From contig OY970196.1 in NCBI GenBank assembly GCA_963708205.1, positions 1,116,001 through 1,180,000 of the forward strand: a stretch of 64,000 nucleotides of DNA, given 5' to 3'. The stretch is from CAVYTF01 sp963708205 (GTDB taxonomy: Bacteria > Bacteroidota > Bacteroidia > Chitinophagales > Chitinophagaceae). The position numbers and the translations under genes are program-made. A model generated the notes under the pieces. That model saw only the letters and a list, made by a program, of their open reading frames with translations, was not told the DNA's origin and did not search any database. This document shows, one piece after another, positions 46,051-55,622 of the stretch. Within the stretch, counting starts at the first letter, position 1; each line of letters starts with the position of its first letter.

Positions 46051-46667
46051 TAAATGTAATGCTGGTTGAAGATCATCCATTGGTAACTGAAGGCATCAGA
46101 AGAATGCTTGAGGCAGAAAAAGATATTACATGTATAAGTTCTTATAACAATGAGGAAGTCTTATGCCACGCTTTAACAATGCATCAACCCGATGTAATAT
46201 TAATGGATATTAATTTACCTGATATAAATGGAATTGACTTATGCAAAAAAATAAAATTTAAATATCCGGCGATTTATATAATTGCATTAAGCATCAATAA
46301 TCATCCCGGCATTGTAAGACAAATGATAGATGCCGGAGCAAGCGGTTACCTTTTAAAAGATGTGCATCATCATGAAATAATTAATGCTATTAAAGTGGTT
46401 GCACAAGGCAAGCAATTTTTTAGCAATTCCATAGTAGCCGTATTGCGTTCTCCTCAACAAAGCAGTTTGCCACCTTTAACAAGAAGAGAAAAAGAAGTCC
46501 TAGAATTGATAACAGATGGACTAACAAATAAACAAATTGCCGAAAAGTTATTTGTTGATGTTACTACAATAGATTCTCACCGAAAAAATATGCTGGCTAA
46601 ATACAATGCAAAAAATATCTCGGCATTGATTAAGCTTGCAATTAAAGAAGGCTTACTAAATGTGTGA
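46047..46667 (+). CDS. NarL/LuxR-family response regulator, orphaned by loss of its kinase
   Basis: 206 aa and intact. Acidic pair E8-D9, phospho-acceptor D54 in VILMDINLPD, Lys in LLKDVHHHE. LuxR HTH (LTRREKEVLELITDGLTNKQ, then IAEKLFVDVTTIDSHRKNM). It differs more from the other three regulators than they do from each other and has no repeat-protein gene behind it. Its kinase partner is a relic, so it is either silent, driven from elsewhere, or phosphorylated by another kinase. Confidence 0.9.
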   Translation: MINVMLVEDHPLVTEGIRRMLEAEKDITCISSYNNEEVLCHALTMHQPDVILMDINLPDINGIDLCKKIKFKYPAIYIIALSINNHPGIVRQMIDAGASGYLLKDVHHHEIINAIKVVAQGKQFFSNSIVAVLRSPQQSSLPPLTRREKEVLELITDGLTNKQIAEKLFVDVTTIDSHRKNMLAKYNAKNISALIKLAIKEGLLNV

Positions 46668-46688
46668 TTTTGAGAATTCACGAAATCC

Positions 46689-46724
46689 TGCTTAAACTAA
46701 CTGGTTTGCTTAAACTAACTGGTT
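46689..46724 (+). repeat. Perfect 18-bp tandem duplication
   Basis: TGCTTAAACTAACTGGTT occurs twice with no gap, shortly after the orphan regulator gene. Confidence 0.85.
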
Positions 46725-46960
46725 ATTGATTCAAACATTCAATGTATTCTATATTCGTCAACAACGGACGTAAGTTGTATAATTACACTTAACATATTTT
46801 CTTTTTCATTATCAACATTTAGATTTCCCTGAATATACCTTTTATTTAAGATGCTGTCCACCTCGTATCAAATCAATAGTATTATTTTCCTCTTACTTGA
46901 GGTAAAGTCTGTCTTGTATAATAATTGGCACAGAGAATTCTTCTTCAAAATAGACCTAAG

Positions 46961-47158
46961 AGCCCAGACCCTAACTTTCTTTATAACTATTTATAAAACA
47001 ATATTTTTCCCCGCGATATTTTCAAAAGTATCTTATATGTCACCGAAATATTAAGGAAATTCGTCTTTTTTAAAGCCCACACCCGAACCTTCTTTGTAAC
47101 TATTTAGAAAACAATATTTTTCCCGCGATATTTTTCAATAGTATCTTATTTGTAACCG
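46961..47158 (+). repeat. Two direct repeats of about 85 bp at 113-bp spacing
   Basis: Copies start at 46961 and 47074 (shared blocks include ACAATATTTTTCCC, CGCGATATTTT and AGTATCTTAT). The second ends about 20 nt before the ATG at 47180. The rest of 46668-47179 shows no gene. Confidence 0.75.
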
Positions 47159-47179
47159 CAACAATTTTCCTTTTATTAA

Positions 47180-48241
47180 ATGCCGGCAAATTTATTCAAA
47201 CAAAGAAATCATTATTATTTGTACTCTTGCAATTATTCTATTGGTGAATTATTAAATGCAAATAATGAAATTTCATTTATGCATTTTTATATATACCTTA
47301 GACAAGAACTGAAAAACATTTTTGAAAATGATTCAAAAATTGCAACCATAAATTGTAAAAACATGGAAAATAAAGAAACTACATTCAATATCGATAATGA
47401 ATTTCTTGGTTTAGAAGGTCTCGATAATTTTTTAAATTATTTGATTGAACAAACCGAATTGAAAGAAGTGCTTCTTATAGTCGATAAAGAAATTGATTTA
47501 ATTGCAATAAAAGAAATTCATAAAAATCAATGCGCGACAATTGATCATATTAACTATTACGTAGGTAATTTATTTTTAAATCAGCTTACTTTACTCGCAA
47601 AAAGAATTTTTGAAGAATTAGATATGCGTTTTGATAAGTATGCACGGGATGAAAGGATTGCTTCAATAGATAAATCCAATTTTATTAATTCCTGGGCTTT
47701 TAAATTTAGGATGCAAAGAGAAAGTGCGAATACGTATAATATTTTCCGTTTTGAAAGGCAAATTTCTTATTTCGCAAAAGGTGAAAATTTAGATAAAACA
47801 CGTGTATCAGGAAGGGCCGTAAAAAATGATGAACTTCTTTGGGATTGGGTTTTGACTTTGAATAATAACCGGTATAATTTTTATAATGAAATATTATTTT
47901 TGCTTGAAAAGCAAAATTCAACTTTCCTCGAAAAATTATATTTAGAAAGCAAATATCAATTAAGCTTAATTCATTCATCCGAAAGACAATATTTCTTACA
48001 TGAACTATGTATTGCACTTATAGAAAGTAAATATGTTACAGATAATTCTCTAACACAAATTCAATTTATAAATGACTTCTTCGCTTTTTTCGGAGAAAAA
48101 CCTAAAAAGATCGGTTATCATAGGGATAAAATTCTCAGCCGTACAGATATGGCAGGTATATATCTCGATAAGATAGAAAGTGCAATTCAAGAAGCATCCA
48201 ATAAGTATAAAAAAATAAAGCACCGTAACAAGGGACATTGA
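47180..48241 (+). CDS. Hypothetical protein, start of the accessory region
   Basis: 353 aa, no signal peptide or membrane helix. Mostly helical with many Lys, Asn and aromatic residues (FLGLEGLDNFLNYLIEQTEL; DWVLTLNNNRYNFYNEILFL; QFINDFFAFFGEKPKK). The C-terminal tail is basic. No family recognised. Position and very low GC, together with the excisionase-like gene 43 nt downstream, suggest a protein from a mobile element, but this is inference. Confidence 0.6.
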   Translation: MPANLFKQRNHYYLYSCNYSIGELLNANNEISFMHFYIYLRQELKNIFENDSKIATINCKNMENKETTFNIDNEFLGLEGLDNFLNYLIEQTELKEVLLIVDKEIDLIAIKEIHKNQCATIDHINYYVGNLFLNQLTLLAKRIFEELDMRFDKYARDERIASIDKSNFINSWAFKFRMQRESANTYNIFRFERQISYFAKGENLDKTRVSGRAVKNDELLWDWVLTLNNNRYNFYNEILFLLEKQNSTFLEKLYLESKYQLSLIHSSERQYFLHELCIALIESKYVTDNSLTQIQFINDFFAFFGEKPKKIGYHRDKILSRTDMAGIYLDKIESAIQEASNKYKKIKHRNKGH

Positions 48242-48284
48242 TATCCCTTTTGCCGATATAAAAATCTTTTTCAAACCGACAAAT

Positions 48285-48620
48285 TTGTATTCAAAATATG
48301 AAAATATGATGAATACAGAAATTTTCAACCGCTATCCGGAATTAAAATCCGTGGTTTCAGAACTCGTTCTGGAAATTAAACACGAATTAATTCAATGCCA
48401 GCGTCCACCCTCAGAAATAGTATTAGATGATTGTGATATTTGCCGTCTTTTAAAAATTGGAAAAAGAAAACTTGCCTATCTAAGGGAACGGAAAGAGATT
48501 ACCTACTACAAACCTGACGGTAAAATTTATTATCTTTTAAGCGATGTGCTAGAGTATTGCAAAAAAAATAAAGTTGAAAGCGATATAAAGACAGCACGTT
48601 TTTTTAAAATCAAAAAATAA
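48285..48620 (+). CDS. Helix-turn-helix DNA-binding protein (excisionase-like, HTH_17 type)
   Basis: 111 aa. The central HTH reads LDDCDICRLLKIGKRKLAYL followed by RERKEITYYK and the strand KIYYLLSDVLEYC, as in the small winged-helix proteins of Bacteroidota conjugative and integrative elements. An N-terminal helix precedes it. Any of three nearby Met codons could be the start. No integrase is in the window, so it may be a leftover of an element. Confidence 0.75.
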   Translation: MYSKYENMMNTEIFNRYPELKSVVSELVLEIKHELIQCQRPPSEIVLDDCDICRLLKIGKRKLAYLRERKEITYYKPDGKIYYLLSDVLEYCKKNKVESDIKTARFFKIKK

Positions 48621-48767
48621 GATTTTATCACCGCTAATAGCTAAGATCTAGTCGTGGTTTGATCAGTCTTTACCAAAAATCATTGTCAACAATTGTTTAC
48701 AGCTGTTTAATCTCTCAAAATTACAAACAAGCATCCAACATATTATAATGCAATTACAACCTTTCTA

Positions 48768-49028
48768 ATGGGCACCGATTCAAAAACAATATCAGCACGT
48801 CTACCTCTGGAACTTTATGAGGAACTGCTTAATACAGCTATACATAAAAAATTGAATAAAAGTGATTATTTGATTTTGAATATTTTGACAATGAAAAAAT
48901 TAATTGCTGAAAAAAAAGATTTAATTATTTATATGGAATTCGTAAAACAGCAATTAAATAAAAAAGAAGTACCTGATGTTGAAACCTTCATTGAATTTGT
49001 AGAGCAATTTTTAAGTCATATTAATTGA
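48768..49028 (+). CDS. Small ribbon-helix-helix-like protein
   Basis: 86 aa. The N-terminus SKTISARLPLELYEELLNTA with NKSDYLILNIL fits a strand-helix-helix (CopG/Arc-like) DNA-binding fold. The C-terminal half is a charged helix pair. It may regulate the accessory genes or be an antitoxin without a visible toxin. Confidence 0.6.
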   Translation: MGTDSKTISARLPLELYEELLNTAIHKKLNKSDYLILNILTMKKLIAEKKDLIIYMEFVKQQLNKKEVPDVETFIEFVEQFLSHIN

Positions 49029-49207
49029 TTTTTAAAATTACCGTGTAAATAAATAATCCAATGAATTATTTCGTAAAAGTGTAATGTGGCATTCGATGGT
49101 ATGCCGGATAGCTAAACCAAAATTTTTAATTTAATCAGTTCTCTTATTGCAAATAAAAGTTTTACCAATTAATAATTATTTTAATTAAGTATTTTCATAG
49201 AATAATC

Positions 49208-52200
49208 ATGAGTCGTTCAACCGTTCATTACGCCGATAATAAAACAAACAACGCCTTAAAGAAGCTGCATAATAAATTGCGGCCGGCTGGCACACCGGTT
49301 CAAAGGGTGGAATATATAATTGAACTTCTTCTGCTTCGCATCTTTGAAACCAAACTCAAACAAGACGAAGAATTTAAGCCTTTACGCAAACTCTTTTCGG
49401 CAGATTATGTTTGGAAAAATCCAAAAACAAATGCTGAAGAAACAAATGAAAATCGGCTGTTCTCATATTTGCCCACTGTCTCAAATGAACAGATTTTATC
49501 AGAGTTAAATGACAACTTCTTCCCTTTTTATTCAAGCATATTACACACCGCAAAACAAGTTTTTGAAGGAAACCTTCCGCAAAAAGTACAAGACCAACTG
49601 GTGTTGATTGAAGAAGTTTTTAGTAATTCAAATTTTACAAATAATGTAAATAGTGGCAATCTTAGCGAAGTAATCAGTATTGTAGCCAATGATATTGAAG
49701 AAGCAAGATTATTAAAAACAGATTTGCTGGGTGACGCTATTGAATCTGCGTTAAGTGAAACAGGTGGCACAAAGGATGTTGGACTATTTCGCACACCCGG
49801 GCATATTCGCCATTTTATTACGGCTTTACTTGAACCAACTTTTGACGATATAATTTTCGACCCTGCATGCGGCACAGGCGGTTTTCTTTTTGATGCTTTT
49901 GAGTTTGTAATGCGCAGGGTTGATGCCAGCCGGGAATGGCCGGGTCAAAAAGCACATCCGGAATTAGCGGCTTGGTTGGACGAATATTTTAAGTTCAACC
50001 AGTTAGACTTTCCAAGCATACAACAAACAATTCAATTTTATCGCGGTGGTGTCACCGGCATCGAGTATTTGGGAATGATACGGAAAATGGCTGCAATCAA
50101 TTTTTATATCAGGGGTTTAAACCCGGCTAATATTGAACAGGGTGATAGCTTAGCAAAATATAGACCTGTAACTGACCACGAAACCAAATCAGTGATTCTG
50201 GCAAATCCTCCCTTTGGCGCAGAGCGTGATCAGGAAAGTTATCCTGATGTTTGGGGCGAGTATTCCAAAGAATCGGAAACAACTATTTTGTTTGTTAAGC
50301 TCATGTTCGAACATTTAAAAGAAGGCGGTAGATGTGCTGTTGTGGTTTCAGAAGGTTTTCACACATGGGATCAGTTTAGTGCAAAAGCTTTGCGTAAAAC
50401 GTTGTTGGATGAAGCGCAATTGAAAGCCGTAATTTCTTTGCCACAAGGTTTATTCGTGAGCAAAAACGGACAAGGTCCTAAAACTTCAATTCTCATTTTT
50501 GAAAAAGGTGGAAAGACTGACTGGACCTGGTTTTACAAAATAACCAACGATGGTTATACAATGGGTACCAACCGCAAAGAGCAAAAGGGAAATCAGTTGG
50601 TTGAATGTTTAACACTGTATCACGAATATGTAAAACACGGCAAGCAGCCGCCTGAAACAAAAAATCAATTTTGCATTCCTGCTGAATGGATAAAAACACT
50701 TGATCCAAGAGTAAAAGAAAAGATCCGCATAGAAACACGTGCGGATATGGAAGCCAAAGGCAATATTGAAAGAAAGAAAAAAGAAGCTGAACTTGACAAA
50801 AAGATAAAAGAGAAAAAAGCCACGTTAGCAGATAAGTCAATGGAACTAAAAATCTTTGACCAAATGCTGGAAAACCGCATACAAAATGAAATTGCCAAAC
50901 GCATTGATAAAGCACATACCTATTCATTCAATTTAGCCAATTACAAAAGCACTATTAGCGATAGCCAAATTGTAGAATGGACAGAAGCACTCAAACATAT
51001 TCAACCAAACGGAGTCACAACTTTAGAAGATGTCTACAAAAAACTGAAGAATAGCAAACCTGAAAACATTTTACCTTATCTACTGAAACTGAATCCTACT
51101 AATGCACTCGAAGCCGACATTGCCCGTGAATATGTAAGCAATTTGGACAACGACCTTATTGTAAAACATAAGGAGTTGAATGTGATTAAGGAGATTTTGA
51201 AAAGTGGTGCAAAATATCCGATGGTTAAATTGAAAGACTATTTGATATTGAATGAGAACAAAATTAAGCCGAACAAAAATCCTGATGTTAATTACAAAGT
51301 ACTTGGGGTAAGTAACGAAGTAGGCATTTTCTTAAACGAAAAGTTACAGGCAGAGGAAACAAATCAAAGCTATTTTGTTGTTGCTAAGAATGAGTTTTGT
51401 TATAACCCATACAGAATAAACGTAGGGAGCATTGGTTTAAACACAAATGATTTTGACAACCAAATAATAAGCGGCGCATATATCGTTTTTGCTTGCAAAG
51501 AAGATGAACTAAATCCGAAATATTTAGATACCCTTTTTAAAAGCAAAGACTTTTTAAATTATGTAAACGACAAAGCCAATGGTGGAGTACGAATGAACTT
51601 TAAGTTTGAAGATATGGAGGCTTGGGAAATTCCCTTGCCTTCTCTTGACGAACAAAACGCTATTGTTGCTCAAATTGAAAAACAAAAAGCAATTATTGAA
51701 GGGGCGGAAAAAATTGTTACTAATTGGCACCCTGATTTTAGTTTTAATCATTATAATAAAGATAACTGGAAAGAAAAATCTGTCGGTGATGTTTGTTCAT
51801 TTGAATATGGAAAGCCCTTAAAAGAACAAGACAGAATTGAGGGCGAATTTCCAGTTGTGGGCGCAGGAAATATAATAGGTTATCACAATAATTATTACTT
51901 AGAAGCCCCAGTAATTTCAACAGGAAGACGAGGCGCTACCGCTGGTTCTATCCAATGGATAAACCAAAACTGCTTTGTAATTGACACTGCATTTTATATC
52001 GAAGTTCTTAATCGAAGTGAAGTGAATAAAAGATTTTTGTTTTATGTGCTTCAGAACCTTAATCTTCAAAAACTGCAAGGTGGCGGAGCTATGCCGGGGA
52101 TAAACAGGAATGATGCCTATAAAGAAAAGTTTCTTTTACCTGACATTTATACCCAAGAAAAAATTATTGCTGAATTAGATGTCCAAATGCAAGTACTAGA

Positions 52201-52321
52201 AAGTTTGCTTAGAATGAAAACAGAAGCACAAAATAAAATCAATCAAATATTAGCTGATGTTTGGGGAGTTGAATTTACAGAAGCAATAAAAATAGAAGTA
52301 GAAGATGAGCAAGAAAATTAA
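49208..52321 (+). CDS. hsdM-hsdS: Type I restriction-modification fused HsdM-HsdS (methyltransferase plus specificity)
   Basis: 1037 aa. Residues 1-150 are the HsdM N-terminal helical domain. AdoMet motif I is DPACGTGGFLFDAF (D218) and catalytic motif IV is NPPFGAE (about 332), making it an N6-adenine methyltransferase. After a charged coiled coil (about 500-600) come two target-recognition domains of the HsdS type: about 672-840 (MVKLKDYLILNENK, ending in ENAIVAQIEKQKAIIE) and about 853-1020 (SVGDVCSFEYGKPLKEQ, ending in a helix). Methylation and specificity are therefore on one chain. It overlaps hsdR by 17 nt. Confidence 0.92.
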   Translation: MSRSTVHYADNKTNNALKKLHNKLRPAGTPVQRVEYIIELLLLRIFETKLKQDEEFKPLRKLFSADYVWKNPKTNAEETNENRLFSYLPTVSNEQILSELNDNFFPFYSSILHTAKQVFEGNLPQKVQDQLVLIEEVFSNSNFTNNVNSGNLSEVISIVANDIEEARLLKTDLLGDAIESALSETGGTKDVGLFRTPGHIRHFITALLEPTFDDIIFDPACGTGGFLFDAFEFVMRRVDASREWPGQKAHPELAAWLDEYFKFNQLDFPSIQQTIQFYRGGVTGIEYLGMIRKMAAINFYIRGLNPANIEQGDSLAKYRPVTDHETKSVILANPPFGAERDQESYPDVWGEYSKESETTILFVKLMFEHLKEGGRCAVVVSEGFHTWDQFSAKALRKTLLDEAQLKAVISLPQGLFVSKNGQGPKTSILIFEKGGKTDWTWFYKITNDGYTMGTNRKEQKGNQLVECLTLYHEYVKHGKQPPETKNQFCIPAEWIKTLDPRVKEKIRIETRADMEAKGNIERKKKEAELDKKIKEKKATLADKSMELKIFDQMLENRIQNEIAKRIDKAHTYSFNLANYKSTISDSQIVEWTEALKHIQPNGVTTLEDVYKKLKNSKPENILPYLLKLNPTNALEADIAREYVSNLDNDLIVKHKELNVIKEILKSGAKYPMVKLKDYLILNENKIKPNKNPDVNYKVLGVSNEVGIFLNEKLQAEETNQSYFVVAKNEFCYNPYRINVGSIGLNTNDFDNQIISGAYIVFACKEDELNPKYLDTLFKSKDFLNYVNDKANGGVRMNFKFEDMEAWEIPLPSLDEQNAIVAQIEKQKAIIEGAEKIVTNWHPDFSFNHYNKDNWKEKSVGDVCSFEYGKPLKEQDRIEGEFPVVGAGNIIGYHNNYYLEAPVISTGRRGATAGSIQWINQNCFVIDTAFYIEVLNRSEVNKRFLFYVLQNLNLQKLQGGGAMPGINRNDAYKEKFLLPDIYTQEKIIAELDVQMQVLESLLRMKTEAQNKINQILADVWGVEFTEAIKIEVEDEQEN

Positions 52322-54680
52322 TGAAGCTACTTCTACTGATTTGCCAATCATACTAAAACTAATTAATGAGTATGGCTGGAAGATAGAAGATACATTATTG
52401 TATCAGCAACAATACGATTTACCCGAGAATTTAAAAGCTGAATACTACAAACCATATATTAAGCCCGATATTGTTTTACAGGATTTGAATGGCGAAGTTT
52501 TAGCCGTAATTGAAAACAACCTTGATAAAGAAAATAAAGACCTTTTAAAACTTCGCACTGTTATAACGCATTTATTAAAGCCTCGGTTTCTTTATGCCTG
52601 CAGTGCAGAACGCATTTTGTTTTACGACAATGCCTGGAAAGGCTTGGATGCAGGAGAATTTAAGCAGGTAATCGGCTTTATGACTTTGGAAGAAATGAAG
52701 CTCAAAATTGAGCAGCAGAAAAAAATTGCTTCCAACAAGGAAATTACAATTGATACAACCATTGCCGGAGGTTTTGATCCGAGTATCGGGAAAGAAAGAT
52801 ATTATCAACTTCAATGTATCAGAACTATTATTGAAAACTACAAAGCAGGAAAGCAAAAAATGCTTGTTCACATGGCAACAGGATTGGGCAAAACCAGAAC
52901 AGCAGTTGCAATGGTAAAAGCACTATTGGGAAGCGGTTTATGTAAACGTGTTTTATTTGTGGTGGACAGAAGAATGTTAGCAAAACAATCTGTTGATGAC
53001 GGCTTTGCATTAATCAGCCGGGAACACACAAGCAGCTGGATAACTACATCTAATTTCAGGGCAAGAAAACACGCAAGTATTCACGTTGTGGTTATTGATA
53101 CACTTGAATTAATTCACAGTGATTTGCCTTCGAATTTTTATGATTTAATTATAGTGGACGAGTGCCATAGAAGCATTAACGTAAACAGGAAATTGATTTT
53201 CGACCATTTCCTTTGTCCGAGAGTAGGGTTAACAGCAACGCCAAGAATTGCCACGCCTAAAGATGGAACAGAAGTAGATGAAGAAGATTTAGCAATTATA
53301 GATACTTACAAATTGTTTGGTTGCGAAACAGGCGAACCAGACTTTCAGTTTGATATGGACAAAGGAATTAGTGAAGGTTTTCTTGCACCATATAAACCGG
53401 TCGAATTGCTTTCTTCACTTATTCAGGAAGCCGAGGAAAACGGAATTGCGTTTGACCATGTTTTAGACCCCAAGGAAAAATATATAATTGCTTTAGGCGC
53501 TGAAAAAAAAATAAAGCTGGAGCAACTAAACCGCAAGTTTATTTCAGAAGAAAATTGTTTACGTATTGCTGAAGAATTGAAAAAGAATACACAGTACGGT
53601 GAAAAGGTAATTCTGTTTGGCGTAAGCCAGAATCACTGTATTGAATTGGCTAAAGCAATAAATCAGGTTTTTGATAAAGATTATGAAGGAGGTGTTCATT
53701 ACTGTGAATCGGTCATTTCCATCAATGATACTTTAAATGAAACTCAAAAAGCATGGTTTAAAAAACCACACCAAAAACCTTATATAGTAACTTCTGTAGA
53801 CATCTTAAGTACTGGTGTTGACATTCCTTGTGTTCGTTATATTGCTTTTGCCGGACTTACAAAGTCTGTAGGAAAATATATTCAAATGCTTGGTCGAGGG
53901 ACGCGGCTTGATTACAAAACTGGCAAATTTAGTTTCACTGTTTTAGACTTTGTTGGTCTGTGCAGGCGAATGGAAGACAATGGAAAAGGCACCTTGAAAG
54001 AGAATAAAAAAATTGTAAAACCGGGTGACCAAAAACCAAAAGTGCCAGGGATTCCACAACCGAAGGGCGACTATTTTTTAATTGATAATCCAGACCCGGC
54101 ACATTTAATTCAAAGAGTAGAAATTCATGGCGATTCAATAATAGTTAAAGACAATATTCCGATTGAAGAAGCCAAAAGAATTTTTGTAGAAGAATTAAAC
54201 AAAACACAAGAGCCGGTGATAGCAGAATTGAAAACAAAAGCTGAACAAACAGACTATCAGCCAACCGACGAAGAAATGGCAAAGCTTATTGATTGGTTAA
54301 GTAAACCAAATACATTCTTAGACGAAGGACATTTGCAAAAAATGTATGATTTCCCTGAAGGTTCAGCATGGGATTTTTTATTACATGCTTTAGGTAAAAA
54401 GAAAATTCCAACACCAAAAGAACGAATTGAGAAGAATTATTTGTCCTACCTGCACACATACGATTTTACTGACGAACAAATAATTGTGCTGAAAAAAATT
54501 AAAGATGTCTTTGCATCAAATATTGCTTCTAAAAAAAGCATAGAGGAAAAAGATATTTTTGGTAACCCGATATATGAGAGATTGATAGGTTCTTATGAAA
54601 GCATTAATAAAGTATTTAATGGTAAACTACCTGCTGTAATCAACGATTTAAAAAACACATTTGGAAGAAAACATTTTTAG
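52305..54680 (+). CDS. hsdR: Type I restriction endonuclease HsdR (motor subunit), nuclease site apparently incomplete
   Basis: 791 aa. The N-terminal HsdR_N-type region has D55 in KPDIVLQDLNGE and E70 in AVIENN, but the position of the catalytic Lys (E-x-K) is N72. The SF2 translocase core has MATGLGKTRTA (Walker A, about G193), DECHRS (D285), LTATPRIA, STGVDIPCV and QMLGRGTRLD. The C-terminal region is helical. It pumps DNA and normally cuts unmethylated DNA together with the HsdM-HsdS subunit. The start codon lies inside the preceding gene, so expression is coupled. With the Lys missing, cleavage may be impaired. Confidence 0.9.
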   Translation: MSKKINEATSTDLPIILKLINEYGWKIEDTLLYQQQYDLPENLKAEYYKPYIKPDIVLQDLNGEVLAVIENNLDKENKDLLKLRTVITHLLKPRFLYACSAERILFYDNAWKGLDAGEFKQVIGFMTLEEMKLKIEQQKKIASNKEITIDTTIAGGFDPSIGKERYYQLQCIRTIIENYKAGKQKMLVHMATGLGKTRTAVAMVKALLGSGLCKRVLFVVDRRMLAKQSVDDGFALISREHTSSWITTSNFRARKHASIHVVVIDTLELIHSDLPSNFYDLIIVDECHRSINVNRKLIFDHFLCPRVGLTATPRIATPKDGTEVDEEDLAIIDTYKLFGCETGEPDFQFDMDKGISEGFLAPYKPVELLSSLIQEAEENGIAFDHVLDPKEKYIIALGAEKKIKLEQLNRKFISEENCLRIAEELKKNTQYGEKVILFGVSQNHCIELAKAINQVFDKDYEGGVHYCESVISINDTLNETQKAWFKKPHQKPYIVTSVDILSTGVDIPCVRYIAFAGLTKSVGKYIQMLGRGTRLDYKTGKFSFTVLDFVGLCRRMEDNGKGTLKENKKIVKPGDQKPKVPGIPQPKGDYFLIDNPDPAHLIQRVEIHGDSIIVKDNIPIEEAKRIFVEELNKTQEPVIAELKTKAEQTDYQPTDEEMAKLIDWLSKPNTFLDEGHLQKMYDFPEGSAWDFLLHALGKKKIPTPKERIEKNYLSYLHTYDFTDEQIIVLKKIKDVFASNIASKKSIEEKDIFGNPIYERLIGSYESINKVFNGKLPAVINDLKNTFGRKHF

Positions 54681-54878
54681 CCTCCACTTTAGTATGACTT
54701 ATCTTAAAAATTCGCATAATTGGTGAATTGAAATTAACTTTGACCAAGCATCAAACCCTTCTATTAGATTGCCTACCATTTTATTCAGAGAACATGTCAA
54801 AACTTGCAATAAAATGAAACCTCAATTAAGCTCTAGCATTCGATCTACTGATTTTTCAAATTGTCATCTCTAATACAT

Positions 54879-55622
54879 ATGAACAAATTCAGAACTGCAG
54901 CGGTACAAATACTAACTGAAGTAAATAAACCACTTCACTATAAAGAAATAACAAAGCTTGCTTTAGATAAAGGCATTTTAGAAACAGAAGGTGCAACACC
55001 GGATGCAAGCATGAATGCACAAATAATTACAGATATAAAAACTAAAGGCGATGCATCTGACTTCGTTAAAACTGCTCCTTCCACTTTCGATTTGAACAGA
55101 AATAAAAAAATTATAGAACCAAAAAAACAAACGAAGGTTTTAGAGGATGAGGCTTTGGAAGAAGAAAAAATAAGTATTGAAACAGGCTTTACAGGCAAAG
55201 CAGGTGAGCACTTGGTTTGCTCGGAGTTATTGTTCAGAGGCTATAACGCAAGCATAATGAGTGTTGATTCAGGCATGGATATAATTGCTACAAAAAATAA
55301 TAAATTAATTTCAATACAGGTTAAGACAGCGAATGCAAATGATTATGATACTTACAATTTTGATGTGCGTAAAGTATCGTTTGAAAAAGATTATGCAGGA
55401 AATACTTTCTATGTGTTTATTCTTAGAGGAAAATCATCTACTCAATTTCTAATTATTCCGCTACATGAAATGGAAAAGAAGGTTGCAGAAAAAGCCATTA
55501 TTTATGTTCAGTCTTATAAAAAATATCGCGTTAAAATTGATGTTCGAGAGGATAAAATTTACTTAGGCAATCGCAATCATGAAATGAAATATTATCTAAA
55601 TAATTGGGAGGTAATTAAATAA
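54879..55622 (+). CDS. HARE-HTH domain fused to PD-(D/E)XK nuclease-like domain
   Basis: 247 aa from ATG 54879 (a TTG 18 nt upstream is less likely). Residues 1-75 are a HARE-HTH domain (AAVQILTEVNKPLHYKEITK; ATPDASMNAQIITDIK), a DNA-binding module known from restriction enzymes and chromatin proteins. After an acidic linker, residues about 100-190 read GKAGEHLVCSELLFRGYNAS, DSGMDIIATKNN and ISIQVKTANAND. The E, D and Q-x-K pattern matches archaeal-Holliday-junction-resolvase/Mrr-like nucleases. It lies 198 nt after hsdR in the same direction and may be an auxiliary restriction enzyme. Confidence 0.82.
   Translation: MNKFRTAAVQILTEVNKPLHYKEITKLALDKGILETEGATPDASMNAQIITDIKTKGDASDFVKTAPSTFDLNRNKKIIEPKKQTKVLEDEALEEEKISIETGFTGKAGEHLVCSELLFRGYNASIMSVDSGMDIIATKNNKLISIQVKTANANDYDTYNFDVRKVSFEKDYAGNTFYVFILRGKSSTQFLIIPLHEMEKKVAEKAIIYVQSYKKYRVKIDVREDKIYLGNRNHEMKYYLNNWEVIK

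Noticed and set aside
47180..48241. Possible RteC-like regulator
   Set aside because: The position next to an excisionase-like gene suggested it, but the sequence does not show the RteC patterns I know, so it is left as hypothetical.
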